Shown one piece after another: positions 1 to 9,157 of a stretch of DNA of 64,000 nucleotides. The stretch's first letter is position 1. Each line of letters begins with the position of its first letter. Location of the stretch: positions 2,604,001-2,668,000 of the forward strand of contig NZ_AP024651.1 in the NCBI RefSeq assembly GCF_019977295.1. The letters run 5' to 3'. A program made the translations under genes and the position numbers. The notes beneath the pieces are model-generated. The model worked only from the letters and a program-made list of their open reading frames with translations, searched no databases and had not been told where the DNA came from. The stretch is from Arthrobacter sp. StoSoilB20 (GTDB lineage Bacteria > Actinomycetota > Actinomycetes > Actinomycetales > Micrococcaceae).

Positions 1-991
1 CTTCCTTGGCGAACTTGAGGACGTCGGGGGCCGAGGACTGATCGATGATCGAGGGACCCGTCAGAACAGGAAGGCCGCCGCCAACATGGAATCCGCCGCG
101 CTTGACCTGCCACAGCGCGTCAACGGCGCCGTAGCCCTGAAGCCACGGCTGCTGGTCAACGGTGAACGCCACTTTGCCATCGATGATGGCCTGCGCGAGC
201 TCGCCGTTCATGTCAAATGATGCAACCTTGACTTTGCTTTGCAGGCCGAGCGATTCCACTGCCTTGTTGATGGTCAGGGTAAAGGGTGCACCCAGGCCGA
301 TGATGGCGTCTGCGTCCGGTGTTGCCTGAAGCTTGGCCGTTACTGTGGAGGAAACCTGGGTCATGTCCGTGCCCTGCACGAAGAGGTTTTCGGTGCCCGG
401 GACTTTCGACTTGACGCCTGCGCACCGTGAATCAAGAGCGACGTTGCCTTGCTCCATAATCACGCAAATTGGATGCTTCACCCCGAGGGAAGTGAGCTTT
501 TCTCCCACCGCCGCGCCGGCCAGGTTCTCGTCGGAGCCGAAGTGGGTGAAAGCTCCCACCTGCTTCCACACATCTGCACCGGAGTTGAGGCTGACCACGG
601 GGATACCAGCATCGGCCGCCTTCTTGAGCACATCCTTCAGGGCGTCCGGCTTGGCCAGGGTGACAGCGATACCGGCCACTTTCTGGTCGATGGCCTGCTG
701 AATCAGTTGGGCCTGCCGCCCGCCTTCGGGATCCGACGTGTAGAGAAGTTCCACATTGTCCTTTGCAGCAGCTTCCTCGGCGCCTTTGCGGAGAATGTCC
801 CAGAAAGTGTCGCCGGGGGCGGCGTGGGTAATGAGCGCTACTTTGATGCGCTCCGTCGAGGCGACCTGTCCCCCACCGGCACCGCCGCCGGTTGAGTCAG
901 TTTTGCCGCCCGTGCTCGAACACGCGCTAAGAGCCAGCAGCGGGACTACTGCGGCCACCACGGCCGCTTTACGCCAGGAAAACTTTCCCAC
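1..991 (-). CDS. Sugar ABC transporter substrate-binding lipoprotein (partial, 3' end off left edge)
   Basis: The gene starts at GTG 991, with AAAGGAG seven bases upstream, and runs off the left edge after 330 codons. The N-terminus is a lipoprotein signal: positive residues, a hydrophobic stretch, then lipobox L-S-A-C with the lipid Cys at residue 24. The mature part reads like the ribose/inositol type of periplasmic-binding-protein family 1, for example VALITHAAPGDTFWD, a DPEGG segment and IIGLGAPFT. It should bind a sugar or polyol outside the membrane for an ABC importer whose other genes would lie beyond the left edge. It sits downstream of the inositol operon but has its own promoter with an operator-like site. 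Myo-inositol is the likely ligand by context only. Confidence 0.85.
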   Translation of the reverse strand, partial: MGKFSWRKAAVVAAVVPLLALSACSSTGGKTDSTGGGAGGGQVASTERIKVALITHAAPGDTFWDILRKGAEEAAAKDNVELLYTSDPEGGRQAQLIQQAIDQKVAGIAVTLAKPDALKDVLKKAADAGIPVVSLNSGADVWKQVGAFTHFGSDENLAGAAVGEKLTSLGVKHPICVIMEQGNVALDSRCAGVKSKVPGTENLFVQGTDMTQVSSTVTAKLQATPDADAIIGLGAPFTLTINKAVESLGLQSKVKVASFDMNGELAQAIIDGKVAFTVDQQPWLQGYGAVDALWQVKRGGFHVGGGLPVLTGPSIIDQSSAPDVLKFAKE

Positions 992-1056
992 GATGAATCT
1001 CCTTTGATTTCAGCTCCGGGCTGCCACCTTGCAGCCACCGGATTGCGCCTACATTG

Positions 1057-1101
1057 ATCATGGTGATCCACGGCACATAAGTCAATAGTTTGTCCTGACA
1101 T
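1057..1101 (-). promoter_or_regulatory. Promoter and IolR-like operator of the binding-protein gene
   Basis: On the minus strand, TTGACT (1080-1085) and CATGAT (1057-1062) are separated by 17 bases and make a good housekeeping promoter about 60 bases before the GTG at 991. Immediately upstream lies TGTCCTGACA (1091-1100, read on the plus strand). That decamer agrees at every position with the Corynebacterium IolR consensus as I remember it, KGWCHTRACA. The same core occurs before iolC and before the tautomerase gene. Confidence 0.6.
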
Positions 1102-1156
1102 TAGGATGTAATCACGTAATATCCAGTTACTCCATTGAATAGTGGCCTCGTTCGAC

Positions 1157-1196
1157 AAAAAGGGCAGCACCGCTGATCCCAGCGGTGCTGCCCTTT
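1157..1196 (-). terminator. Terminator of the inositol operon
   Basis: A near-perfect stem of about 17 base pairs, with arms beginning AAAGGGCAGCACCGCTG and a three-base loop, lies 32 bases after the stop of the sugar-porter gene. It is followed on the minus strand by a short T run. It separates the inositol operon from the binding-protein gene and supports independent transcription of the latter. Confidence 0.8.
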
Positions 1197-1227
1197 CGTG
1201 GCTTGTTTGAAGACTTGGTTGTTGTGC

Positions 1228-2664
1228 TCAGGGGCCCGTAGGAGCCGCCGGCACTGATGCCTTGCCGGCGACGTTCTTGAAATAGTGCTCCAGGTCCTCA
1301 AGAGTCTTGTCCTTGGTTTCCGGGATGAACTTCGCGGCAAAGGTGATGGCAGCGACGCCGAGCACCGCAAAGACGAAGAAGGTATTCGAAAGACCAATAG
1401 CCGCCAGGAGCTGGGGGAAGCCAAAGCCCACCAGGAAGTTGACTATCCACAAAACAAAGGCAGAAGCTCCCATGCCCAGACCTCGGATCTTGAGGGGGAA
1501 GATTTCCGAGAGCATCAGCCACGTAACCGGGGAAATCGCACCCTGCTGGAACGCGAGGAAGGTGACCGTCAAGGCCAGGATGACAAACCCGCGCGCAGTC
1601 CCTTCAGGAAGCACCAAGGAGAAGATCCCAATGAGCAGGAGGGCAGTTGTAGTGCCGATCTGCCCGGTAATGAGCATTTTCCGCCGGCCGACCTTCCCCA
1701 GGAGCCAGATCCCTGCAAATGTTGCCAGGACGGAGATGACGCCGTTGGCAATATTCGCCGTCAGGGCAGCCTCCCGCCCAAATCCTGATTCCGCCAGTAT
1801 CTGGGTGCCGTAGTACATGATCGAGTTCACGCCGGTAATTTGCTGGATCACAGCCAAGCCAAGGCCCACCACGAAAATCCTGCGGAGCCAAGGAATGCCC
1901 AGGTCCTTCCATGAACCCATTTTGGACTTGTAGTCCTCCACGGCCATGGCTTTGACGTCCTCGAATTCAACTCTGGCCTCTTCCTGTGACCGAATCCGCC
2001 GAAGGACGCTCAGGGTCTCCCCGAAGTTCCCTATGGAAGCAAGCCACCGCGGGCTCTCGGGCATGAAGTTCATGCCAACCCAAAGGGCGATCGCCGGCAG
2101 CGTTGCGATCACCAGCATCCAACGCCAGATTCCGCCCGCTTCCCCGAACGTGTTCCCCAGGTAGGCATTGAAGATAAAAGCCAGCAGTTGCCCAGTGACA
2201 ATCATGAGCTCGTTCTGGGTGACAATCCTGCCACGGCGGGCACTGGGAGAAACTTCAGCAAGGTAGACCGGCACCGTAACCGAGGCACCACCGACGGCCA
2301 GGCCAAGAATGAACCGGGCAGCCACCATGATTTCCGTGCTCGGAGCGAAAGTACAGGCAAGTGTTCCCAGCAGGAAGATCATGGCAAGGACCATAATCAT
2401 CCTGCGCCGTCCGTGCCGGTCGGCGAGCCTTCCACCCAAAAGGGCTCCAAACGCGGCACCAAACAGCAGTGAAGAGGTCACCAGTCCTTCGGTCAAGGGC
2501 GTGAGGCCCAGGTCCTCCTGCATGTACGGCAAGGCGCCGTTGATGACGCCGGTGTCGTAGCCGAAGAGGAGCCCTCCAAAAGTGGAGATGATCGTCACGG
2601 TCCGGAGTGCCCTCCGGTGGTTTACCGGCTTCGCAGCGGTCTCCGAAGGCAATGGAGCGCTCAC
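1228..2664 (-). CDS. iolT: MFS sugar porter, probable myo-inositol permease
   Basis: This is a 478-residue major facilitator of the sugar-porter family, a proton-coupled importer in the cytoplasmic membrane with about twelve hydrophobic helices. Family marks are [14 protein letters not shown] near residue 30, [11 protein letters not shown] near residue 80, PESPRWL before the central loop and a [12 protein letters not shown] end. It is the last gene of the inositol operon and overlaps the upstream iolH-like gene by four bases, so translation is probably coupled. The inositol substrate is inferred from position; the family also includes hexose and pentose porters. Confidence 0.85.
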   Translation of the reverse strand: MSAPLPSETAAKPVNHRRALRTVTIISTFGGLLFGYDTGVINGALPYMQEDLGLTPLTEGLVTSSLLFGAAFGALLGGRLADRHGRRRMIMVLAMIFLLGTLACTFAPSTEIMVAARFILGLAVGGASVTVPVYLAEVSPSARRGRIVTQNELMIVTGQLLAFIFNAYLGNTFGEAGGIWRWMLVIATLPAIALWVGMNFMPESPRWLASIGNFGETLSVLRRIRSQEEARVEFEDVKAMAVEDYKSKMGSWKDLGIPWLRRIFVVGLGLAVIQQITGVNSIMYYGTQILAESGFGREAALTANIANGVISVLATFAGIWLLGKVGRRKMLITGQIGTTTALLLIGIFSLVLPEGTARGFVILALTVTFLAFQQGAISPVTWLMLSEIFPLKIRGLGMGASAFVLWIVNFLVGFGFPQLLAAIGLSNTFFVFAVLGVAAITFAAKFIPETKDKTLEDLEHYFKNVAGKASVPAAPTGP

Positions 2665-3536
2665 GCGCTGACCTTTTGAATATGCTGCTTCATTGTCTCC
2701 AATTGGTAGAGGGAGACTTCTTCCGCATTCTCATCCTCGGCGAAGACTGAGGAAACCATGACGGTGTTCTCCTTGTCCAGGAAGCCGATCTCCTTCAGCC
2801 CGCCAAAGAACTCATCCCAGTTCACGTCGCCGTCGCCGATTTTCAGGTGCTGGTGGACGCGGACTGCGTTGCCTGGTGGGTTGGTGATGTAGCGAAGTCC
2901 GTGGGAGGCATGGTGGTTCATGGTGTCCGAGACGTGGACCAGGCGCAGCTTGTCGCCGGCCGCCCGCATGATCTCCAGGGGCTTGTTGCCCATGTGGAAA
3001 GAATGCGAAGCCACGTACACCATGCCGATGTTCGGTGAGTTGACGCCCCGGATGACGCGCAGTGCCGCCAACCCGTCCTCCACGAAGTCATCAGGATGCG
3101 GATCTATGAGTACGTCCATGTCTTCGCGTTCAATGATCGGCAGCAACTCTTCCATGGAGCGGTAAAACGCCCGCTCGGACTCTTCTGCTTTCTCCGGACG
3201 GCCGCTGAATTCGGTGTTCATGGTCTGGACACCGAGGTCCACTGCAATCTGGATGGCCCGCTTCCAGTAGCGGACGGCTGCTTCCCGTGCGTCCTCGTCG
3301 GGTCCGGACCAGCGCAGAACGGGCAGGACGGAGGCGATTTCGACGCCGGCGTCCTTGCACGCGGCCTTCAGCTTGGCCACCAACTCATCATCCGCTTTGG
3401 GGTGGTTGTAGAACGGAATGAGGTCCGCATGGGGAGTCATCTGAAGGTACTTGTAGCCAAGGTCGGCAGCTACCCGCGGGAAATCCAGCAGGCCGTGGCT
3501 ATGGTGAAACGGTGTGGGATCAAGGGCAATTTTCAT
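2661..3536 (-). CDS. iolH: IolH-like sugar phosphate isomerase/epimerase (TIM barrel)
   Basis: The 291-residue protein has the AP-endonuclease-2/xylose-isomerase-like TIM-barrel fold, starting [15 protein letters not shown]. Metal-ligand candidates are Glu in [10 protein letters not shown], Asp and His in LIDPHPDDF, and His in [14 protein letters not shown]. The length fits the IolH group found in Bacillus and Corynebacterium inositol operons, whose exact reaction was unsettled as far as I know. It lies nine bases after iolG and overlaps the MFS gene by four bases. It differs clearly in sequence from the dehydratase gene iolE in the same operon. An IolI-type inosose isomerase is the main alternative. 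Confidence 0.75.
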   Translation of the reverse strand: MKIALDPTPFHHSHGLLDFPRVAADLGYKYLQMTPHADLIPFYNHPKADDELVAKLKAACKDAGVEIASVLPVLRWSGPDEDAREAAVRYWKRAIQIAVDLGVQTMNTEFSGRPEKAEESERAFYRSMEELLPIIEREDMDVLIDPHPDDFVEDGLAALRVIRGVNSPNIGMVYVASHSFHMGNKPLEIMRAAGDKLRLVHVSDTMNHHASHGLRYITNPPGNAVRVHQHLKIGDGDVNWDEFFGGLKEIGFLDKENTVMVSSVFAEDENAEEVSLYQLETMKQHIQKVSA

Positions 3537-3545
3537 GGTCCATCC

Positions 3546-4559
3546 CTACTTGTAGAGATCCGGCTTGGTGTTCAAGCGGACCTTGACCTTCTCGCCGGAC
3601 TTCTGGGCCTCCACGCCGGCCTCACAGCAGGCAGCGGTGGCGTATCCGTCCCAGGCGGTGGGGCCGCCGATTTCTCCGCGGAGGGCGGAGTCAACCCATG
3701 ACTGCACCTCGACGTCGTACGCCGCCCCGAAGCGGTCTTCAAAACCTGGTGTGACGTTGCCGCCCCACTTGCCCGCGGTTTGGATGTAGGGTCCGGCGTC
3801 CCCGCCGATGCTGACGATTCCGTCTTCGAAAGAGGCTTGTGTGGCTACTTGGTAGCCGAACTTGGCGTTGACATAGATCTCGACGTCGGCCAACACACCG
3901 GACTCGGTCTCCAGCAGCACGTGCTGGGGATCGTGCTGTCCGTTGGGCGCACTGCGCGTGGGCTTGCCAAGACGGACCTGCACAGAGGTGATTTCCTCAC
4001 CCGTGAAGTAGCGGATCGCGTCGAACTCGTGGACCACGGAGTCGTTGATGAGCATTTCGTTGGTGAAGCCCTCGGGCGTGCTGGGGTTGCGGTGCTGGTG
4101 GTGGAGCATCAGCAACTCCCCCAACCCGCCGTTCCGGACCATCGCACCCAAAGCCGAGTACTCAGCATCAAAACGGCGCATGAAGCCGACCTGGATGAGC
4201 TTGTGGCCCAGGGCTTGTTCCGCTTGGACAACTTTCCAGGCGCTTTCGGCGTCAGGGGTGAGGGGCTTCTCGCAGAGAATCGGGAAGTTCTTCTCCAAAG
4301 CCTTGTAGAGGATTTCCTCGTGGAGGAACCCCGGGGTCGCGATCAGGACGGCGTTCACGTCGCCGTTGTTCAGTGCCTCCTCAGCGCTGGCCAGCGCAAC
4401 GGCACCGTCAATGCCTTCAATTGCAGACTGCGCCCGTGCGAGGTCGACGTCGACGACGGCGGCGACTTCAGCGCCATGGATACGTGTGCTGAGGCGCTTG
4501 ATGTGGTCCGCACCCATGCGGCCCGCACCGATAACGGCAACGCGGAGAGTCTTGGTCAC
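3546..4559 (-). CDS. iolG: Inositol 2-dehydrogenase (Gfo/Idh/MocA family)
   Basis: IolG oxidises myo-inositol to 2-keto-myo-inositol with NAD, the first step of the pathway, in the cytosol. The 337-residue protein has an N-terminal Rossmann fold with GAGRMG at residues 11-16, the family EKP motif (CEKPLTP) carrying the catalytic Lys, and a D-x3-H pair in NDSVVHEFD. The start is GTG 4559 with AAGGA about seven bases upstream. It lies between iolE and the iolH-like gene. The family is broad, so the inositol assignment rests on the flanking iol genes. Scyllo-inositol dehydrogenase is the closest alternative. Confidence 0.88.
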   Translation of the reverse strand: MTKTLRVAVIGAGRMGADHIKRLSTRIHGAEVAAVVDVDLARAQSAIEGIDGAVALASAEEALNNGDVNAVLIATPGFLHEEILYKALEKNFPILCEKPLTPDAESAWKVVQAEQALGHKLIQVGFMRRFDAEYSALGAMVRNGGLGELLMLHHQHRNPSTPEGFTNEMLINDSVVHEFDAIRYFTGEEITSVQVRLGKPTRSAPNGQHDPQHVLLETESGVLADVEIYVNAKFGYQVATQASFEDGIVSIGGDAGPYIQTAGKWGGNVTPGFEDRFGAAYDVEVQSWVDSALRGEIGGPTAWDGYATAACCEAGVEAQKSGEKVKVRLNTKPDLYK

Positions 4560-4591
4560 TGTATTTTCCTTCGTGAAGTTCTTCTTGGGTG

Positions 4592-4635
4592 GCTGTTGCT
4601 GGACGCTGTCAGCGGTCGCTGTTGCTGGCCGCTGT
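4592..4635. repeat. Short direct repeat in the iolG-iolE gap
   Basis: GCTGTTGCTGGACGCTGT (4592-4609) recurs as GCTGTTGCTGGCCGCTGT (4618-4635) with a 26-base period and one difference. It fills much of the 88-base gap between iolE and iolG. It may be a recent slippage product. I see no promoter in it. Confidence 0.5.
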
Positions 4636-4647
4636 TACTTGACCGTG

Positions 4648-5565
4648 CTACTGGACGCGGGTGCGGGATCCACAGGACAGCAGGTAATTGCGGGTTCTTT
4701 TGGCGATCGGCATCGGTACGTCGAAGGCTACGGGGTACATGTCCTGTTCCACGATGCCAAAGATCGGACGGTCCAGGGCTTCGACAGCTTCGATGACAGC
4801 ACGCAAATCAGGCAAGCCGTTCGGCGGCTCGGTCATGACACCGGCCAGGTTGGCCGCTGCCCACGTCATGTTCTTTTCATTGACCTCGGCCAGGACCTCG
4901 GGATTGATCTGCTTCAGGTGCAGGTATCCGATGCGGTCCGGGTGGTTCTTGATGAGTTCAAGGCTGGACGCGCCGCAGTACTCAGCGTGCCCCGTGTCCA
5001 GGCAAAGATTCAGGTACCGGGGATCCGTGGCCTCCAGCAAGGTTTCAATGTCCTTCTGGGCGCCAACATGGGAGTCGGCGTGGGAGTGGAACTGTTGGTG
5101 CAGTCCGAAGTCCTCCAACAGGACCTTGCCCATGCGGTTGTGGCCTGCAAACAGGTCAGCCCATTGCTCGTCCGTGAGCTCGCCGTTCTCCACTGCTTCG
5201 CCGGTGACGTCGTCCCGCCACATCGCGGGGATGACCACAATGTGTTCACCGCCCATGGCAGCAGTGAGTTCGGCCACCTTGCGGGCCGGCTCCCACGCAT
5301 CGTCGTATTGCTTGGCACCACGGTGGAATGCCGTGAAGACCGTACCCGCCGTGACTTTGAGGTCGCGCTGCTTCAATTCATCAGCAAGCCGGCTCGGGTC
5401 ATTGGGCAAATAGCCATACGGCCCCAGTTCAATCCATTTGTAGCCGGACTCGGCAACTTCATCCAGGAACCGCTCCCACGGAGTCTGCTGGGGATCGTCC
5501 GGGAACCAGACACCCCACGAGTCGGGGGCAGTACCGATGATCAGCTTGTTCTCGACATCAGTCAT
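4648..5565 (-). CDS. iolE: Myo-inosose-2 dehydratase
   Basis: IolE removes water from 2-keto-myo-inositol to give the trihydroxycyclohexane-dione substrate of IolD. The 305-residue TIM-barrel protein begins with the family mark GTAPDSWGVWF near residue 11. Probable metal ligands are Asp and His in CLDTGHAEY, His residues in QQFHSHADSH and Glu in FGIVEQDMYP. It is the fifth gene of the operon, 87 bases after iolA and 88 bases before iolG. These are wider gaps than elsewhere in the operon. Confidence 0.9.
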   Translation of the reverse strand: MTDVENKLIIGTAPDSWGVWFPDDPQQTPWERFLDEVAESGYKWIELGPYGYLPNDPSRLADELKQRDLKVTAGTVFTAFHRGAKQYDDAWEPARKVAELTAAMGGEHIVVIPAMWRDDVTGEAVENGELTDEQWADLFAGHNRMGKVLLEDFGLHQQFHSHADSHVGAQKDIETLLEATDPRYLNLCLDTGHAEYCGASSLELIKNHPDRIGYLHLKQINPEVLAEVNEKNMTWAAANLAGVMTEPPNGLPDLRAVIEAVEALDRPIFGIVEQDMYPVAFDVPMPIAKRTRNYLLSCGSRTRVQ

Positions 5566-5652
5566 GACAACGTTGTCTTCCTCTTCTTGGAGCCGGGCCG
5601 CCAGGGTCCCTGCCGCTGTTGCGCGGCGGGGTGGCGGAGGGGCTGGATGTTT

Positions 5653-7164
5653 TTAGTTGGACGGGAAGTTGTAGGACGCGCCGGAGGCGTGGGTCGGTTC
5701 AGGCCAGCGCGAGGTGATGACTTTGCCGCGGGTGTAGAACGACACGCCTTCGGGTCCGTAAATGTGCTTGTCTCCGAAGAGGGAGTTCTTCCAACCACCG
5801 AAGGAGTGGTACGCCACCGGGACTGGCAGGGGCACGTTGATGCCCACCATGCCCACAGTCACCGAACGCTGGAATTTCCGCGCGTTCGCACCCGAAGAGG
5901 TGAAGATCGCAGTTCCATTGCCGTAGGGGTTGGAGTTGATCAGCGCGATGCCTTCTTCAAGGTCGGCGACGCGCACCACCACCAGGACCGGCCCGAAGAT
6001 TTCCTCGGTGTAGGCGGTCATTTCGGTCTTCACGTGGTCGATCACCGTGGGACCCACCCAAAAACCGTCTTCATGGCCGGGGACTACCAGATCGCGGCCA
6101 TCCACCACCATGGCGGCACCTGAGGTTTCGGCTTCGGTGACGATCTTGACGATCCGTTCCTTGGAGGCCGGGGTGATGACCGGACCCATTTCGGCGTCGG
6201 GTTCAGTCCCGTTCTTGACCTTCACTGCCAGGGCGCGTTCTTCGACCTTCTTGACGATCAAGTCTGCAGCATCGCCGACGGCGACGGCGACTGAGATAGC
6301 CATGCAGCGCTCCCCCGCGGAACCGAAGGCGGCAGCGGCCAGGTGGTCGGCGGCGTTGTCGAGGTCGGCGTCGGGCATCACGATTGCATGGTTCTTCGCC
6401 CCGCCCAGGGCTTGGACGCGCTTGCCGTGCTTGGTGGCGGTCTCGTGAACGTACTGGGCAATCGGGGTGGAGCCGACAAAGGAGATGCCGTCCACGTCCG
6501 GGTGTGTCAGCAATCCGTCCACGGTTTCCTTGCCGCCATGAAGAACCTGGAATACGCCATCGGGCAGCCCTGCCTGCTTCCACAGCTTAGCCAGAAGCAT
6601 CGAGGCGGACGGATCACGCTCGGAGGGCTTGAGGATGAAGGCGTTACCGGTGGCGATTGCCATGGGTGCCATCCACAGCGGGACCATGACGGGGAAGTTG
6701 AACGGCGTGATGCCGGCGACGACGCCCAGGGGCTCGCGGAAGGAGAAGACATCGATCCCGGTGGAGACCTGGTCCGAGTAGTCACCCTTGAGCAGCTGCG
6801 GGATGCCGCAGGCAAACTCGATCACTTCCAGGCCGCGGCCAATCTCGCCCTTGGCATCGGAGAGGACCTTGCCGTGCTCGGCGGTGATCAGCTCGGCGAG
6901 CTCATCCACGTGCGCTGCGACGAGCTCGCGGAATTTGAACAGCACTGCGGTGCGCTTCGCCAGGGAAATGTCGCCCCAAGAGTCAGCTGCCTTGCGGGCC
7001 GCTGCGACGGTGGCATTCAGGTCTGCCTCGTTGGCCAGGCGCAGTTCCGCGGATACCTGGCCCGTCGCGGGGTTGTAGACCGGCTGGGTGCGGTCCCCTT
7101 CGCCGGTGGTTTCGGCGCCGTTGATGAAGTGGTGGATGGTGGTCAATGTGGTCGTCGTCGACAT
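5653..7164 (-). CDS. iolA: Methylmalonate-semialdehyde dehydrogenase (CoA-acylating)
   Basis: IolA/MmsA converts malonate semialdehyde to acetyl-CoA, or methylmalonate semialdehyde to propionyl-CoA, using NAD and CoA. It ends the inositol pathway. The 503-residue protein has the aldehyde dehydrogenase fold. The catalytic Cys is residue 287 in GSAGERCMAIS, and the family stretch ITPFNFPVMVPLW is near residue 152. It lacks the usual pattern of a general aldehyde dehydrogenase and fits the CoA-acylating branch. It lies 40 bases after iolD in the operon. A second role in valine breakdown is possible. Confidence 0.92.
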   Translation of the reverse strand: MSTTTTLTTIHHFINGAETTGEGDRTQPVYNPATGQVSAELRLANEADLNATVAAARKAADSWGDISLAKRTAVLFKFRELVAAHVDELAELITAEHGKVLSDAKGEIGRGLEVIEFACGIPQLLKGDYSDQVSTGIDVFSFREPLGVVAGITPFNFPVMVPLWMAPMAIATGNAFILKPSERDPSASMLLAKLWKQAGLPDGVFQVLHGGKETVDGLLTHPDVDGISFVGSTPIAQYVHETATKHGKRVQALGGAKNHAIVMPDADLDNAADHLAAAAFGSAGERCMAISVAVAVGDAADLIVKKVEERALAVKVKNGTEPDAEMGPVITPASKERIVKIVTEAETSGAAMVVDGRDLVVPGHEDGFWVGPTVIDHVKTEMTAYTEEIFGPVLVVVRVADLEEGIALINSNPYGNGTAIFTSSGANARKFQRSVTVGMVGINVPLPVPVAYHSFGGWKNSLFGDKHIYGPEGVSFYTRGKVITSRWPEPTHASGASYNFPSN

Positions 7165-7204
7165 GTGCGGACTTCCTAATGGTCTGTGGCTCTAAGAGCT
7201 GCGG

Positions 7205-9151
7205 TTAGCCGAGCAGCTTGCGCTGGCGGTTCTTGTGCTGGGTGTAGGTCTGGTAGGCCTGCTGGGTGGATTCGAGATCAGAAACAGCTGAGACCGGAAC
7301 GTCCCACCATGACTCGGAGTCCGGCGCGTCCAGCAGAGGATCGGACTCAATGTGGATCACGATCGGGCCCGTTTCCGGGGCAGCCTTGGCTTCCTTGATG
7401 GCGGCGCCGAGGGCTTCGATGACGTGCTCCCCCGGTTCGATACGGATGACCTTCGCGCCGAGGGACTCGGCGTTCGTGGCGAGGTCGATGGGAAGCTTCT
7501 CACCGGCGTCGAAGCTGTGTTGCTCAGCGTCCAGGACGCGGTACTGCGTGCCGAAACGCTGCGAGCCGAGGGACTCGGAGAGCGAACCGATGGAGGCATA
7601 GCCGTGGTTCTGGATGAGCACGACAATCAGCTTGATGCGTTCGGCGACGGCGGTAACCAGTTCGGTATGCATCATCAGGTAGGAACCGTCCCCCACCATG
7701 ACCACCACATCCCTGTCGACGCCGCCCGCTGCAGCTTCGGCCAGCGCTGCGCGCTTGACGCCCAGGCCGCCTGGAATCTCGTAGCCCATGCAGGAATAGG
7801 CGTATTCCACGTGGTACCCGAACGGGTCCCGGACGCGCCACATCTTGTGCAGGTCACCGGGCAACGAACCCGCGGCGCAGATGACTACGTCGTGGTCGTC
7901 CATGGCGTTGTTGGTGGCCCCGATGATTTCGTTTTGGGCCGGCAACGGCGTGTGCCGGGTTTCGAAAGCCTCGTCCACGATTGCGTTCCAGCGCTTCTTT
8001 TCGCTTGCCGTTTTTTCTTCGAGATCGGCACCGACCCGGTAACCGCCCAGGGCACTGTTGAGCTTAACCAGGGCCTTGCGGGCGTCAGCGACGATCGGCA
8101 GCGTGGTGCCGTGCTTGTAGGCGTCGATCGGCGCCACGTTGATGTTCACGAACTTCACGTCAGGGTTCTGGAACGCGGTGCGGGACGCGGTGGTGAAGTC
8201 CTCGTAACGCGTGCCGATGCCAATGACGAGGTCCGCCTCGGCTGCAATGGCGTTGGCCGCCGTCGTACCGGTGGAACCGATTGCACCGACAGATTGTTTG
8301 TGGTCCCACGGAAGGACGCCGACACCGGCTTGAGTGTTTCCTACGGGAATACCCGTCAACTCGGCGAATTTGGCAAGTTCCTCGTTGGCGTAGGCGTAAA
8401 GGACACCACCGCCGGCAATGATCAGCGGGCGCTTGGCGGCGCGGATAGCCTCCATCGCACGGCTGATATCGTCATCCTCCGCTTCGGGGCGGCGTATCCG
8501 CCATTCGCGCTCGGACAGGAATTCCTCAGGGACCTCGAACGCCTCGGCCTGGACATCCTGCGGCAACGAAATGGTCACTGCGCCGGTCTCAGCCGGGTCC
8601 GTCAGGACGCGCAGGCCGTGGTGGAATGCAGAAAACAACTGCTCCGGGCGGGAAACCCTGTCAAAGAACCTGGACAGTGGACGGAAGGCATCGTTGACAG
8701 TGATGTCGTACGCATACGGGAGCTCGAGCTGCTGCAAAACCGGGTCTGCCGCGCGGGTTGCGAAGGTGTCGCTCGGCAACAACAGCACGGGAAGGCGGTT
8801 GGTGGTAGCCAATGCAGCACCGGTCAAAAGGTTTGAAGACCCCGGACCAATCGAGGTGCTGATCGCGAACGTCTGGCGGCGGCGCGTATGCCGGGCGTAG
8901 CCGACAGCCTGGTGTACCTGGGCCTGCTCATTACGGCCTTGGTAGTAAGGCATGATTCCAGGGTCCGCAGCCTGGTACTGCTTCAATGCCTGGCCCACAC
9001 CAGCCACATTGCCGTGGCCGAAAATGCCGAACGTTCCCGGAATGAGCCGCTCACGGTACTCCACGCCGTTAATGGAATCCACGGTGTATTGCTTGGACAG
9101 GAATTCGACTACGGCCTGCGCCACAGTCATTCGACGGGTTGCTGTACCCAT
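7205..9151 (-). CDS. iolD: 3D-(3,5/4)-trihydroxycyclohexane-1,2-dione hydrolase
   Basis: IolD opens the inositol-derived ring to 5-deoxy-D-glucuronate with thiamine diphosphate as cofactor. The 648-residue length is typical of IolD and longer than acetolactate synthase-like relatives. The ThDP/Mg motif starts at VGDGSYLMMH and ends at LIQNHGY in the C-terminal third. The N-terminal pyrimidine domain includes PYYQGRNEQAQVHQAVGYA with the activating Glu. It starts six bases after the aldolase gene. The next enzyme of the pathway, IolB, is not seen in this window. Confidence 0.93.
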   Translation of the reverse strand: MGTATRRMTVAQAVVEFLSKQYTVDSINGVEYRERLIPGTFGIFGHGNVAGVGQALKQYQAADPGIMPYYQGRNEQAQVHQAVGYARHTRRRQTFAISTSIGPGSSNLLTGAALATTNRLPVLLLPSDTFATRAADPVLQQLELPYAYDITVNDAFRPLSRFFDRVSRPEQLFSAFHHGLRVLTDPAETGAVTISLPQDVQAEAFEVPEEFLSEREWRIRRPEAEDDDISRAMEAIRAAKRPLIIAGGGVLYAYANEELAKFAELTGIPVGNTQAGVGVLPWDHKQSVGAIGSTGTTAANAIAAEADLVIGIGTRYEDFTTASRTAFQNPDVKFVNINVAPIDAYKHGTTLPIVADARKALVKLNSALGGYRVGADLEEKTASEKKRWNAIVDEAFETRHTPLPAQNEIIGATNNAMDDHDVVICAAGSLPGDLHKMWRVRDPFGYHVEYAYSCMGYEIPGGLGVKRAALAEAAAGGVDRDVVVMVGDGSYLMMHTELVTAVAERIKLIVVLIQNHGYASIGSLSESLGSQRFGTQYRVLDAEQHSFDAGEKLPIDLATNAESLGAKVIRIEPGEHVIEALGAAIKEAKAAPETGPIVIHIESDPLLDAPDSESWWDVPVSAVSDLESTQQAYQTYTQHKNRQRKLLG

Positions 9152-9157
9152 TGCTGG

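Noticed and set aside
4366..6123. A 585-codon open frame on the plus strand across iolG, iolE and iolA
   Set aside because: It crosses three well-supported genes and their gaps, has no family motif and no ribosome site.
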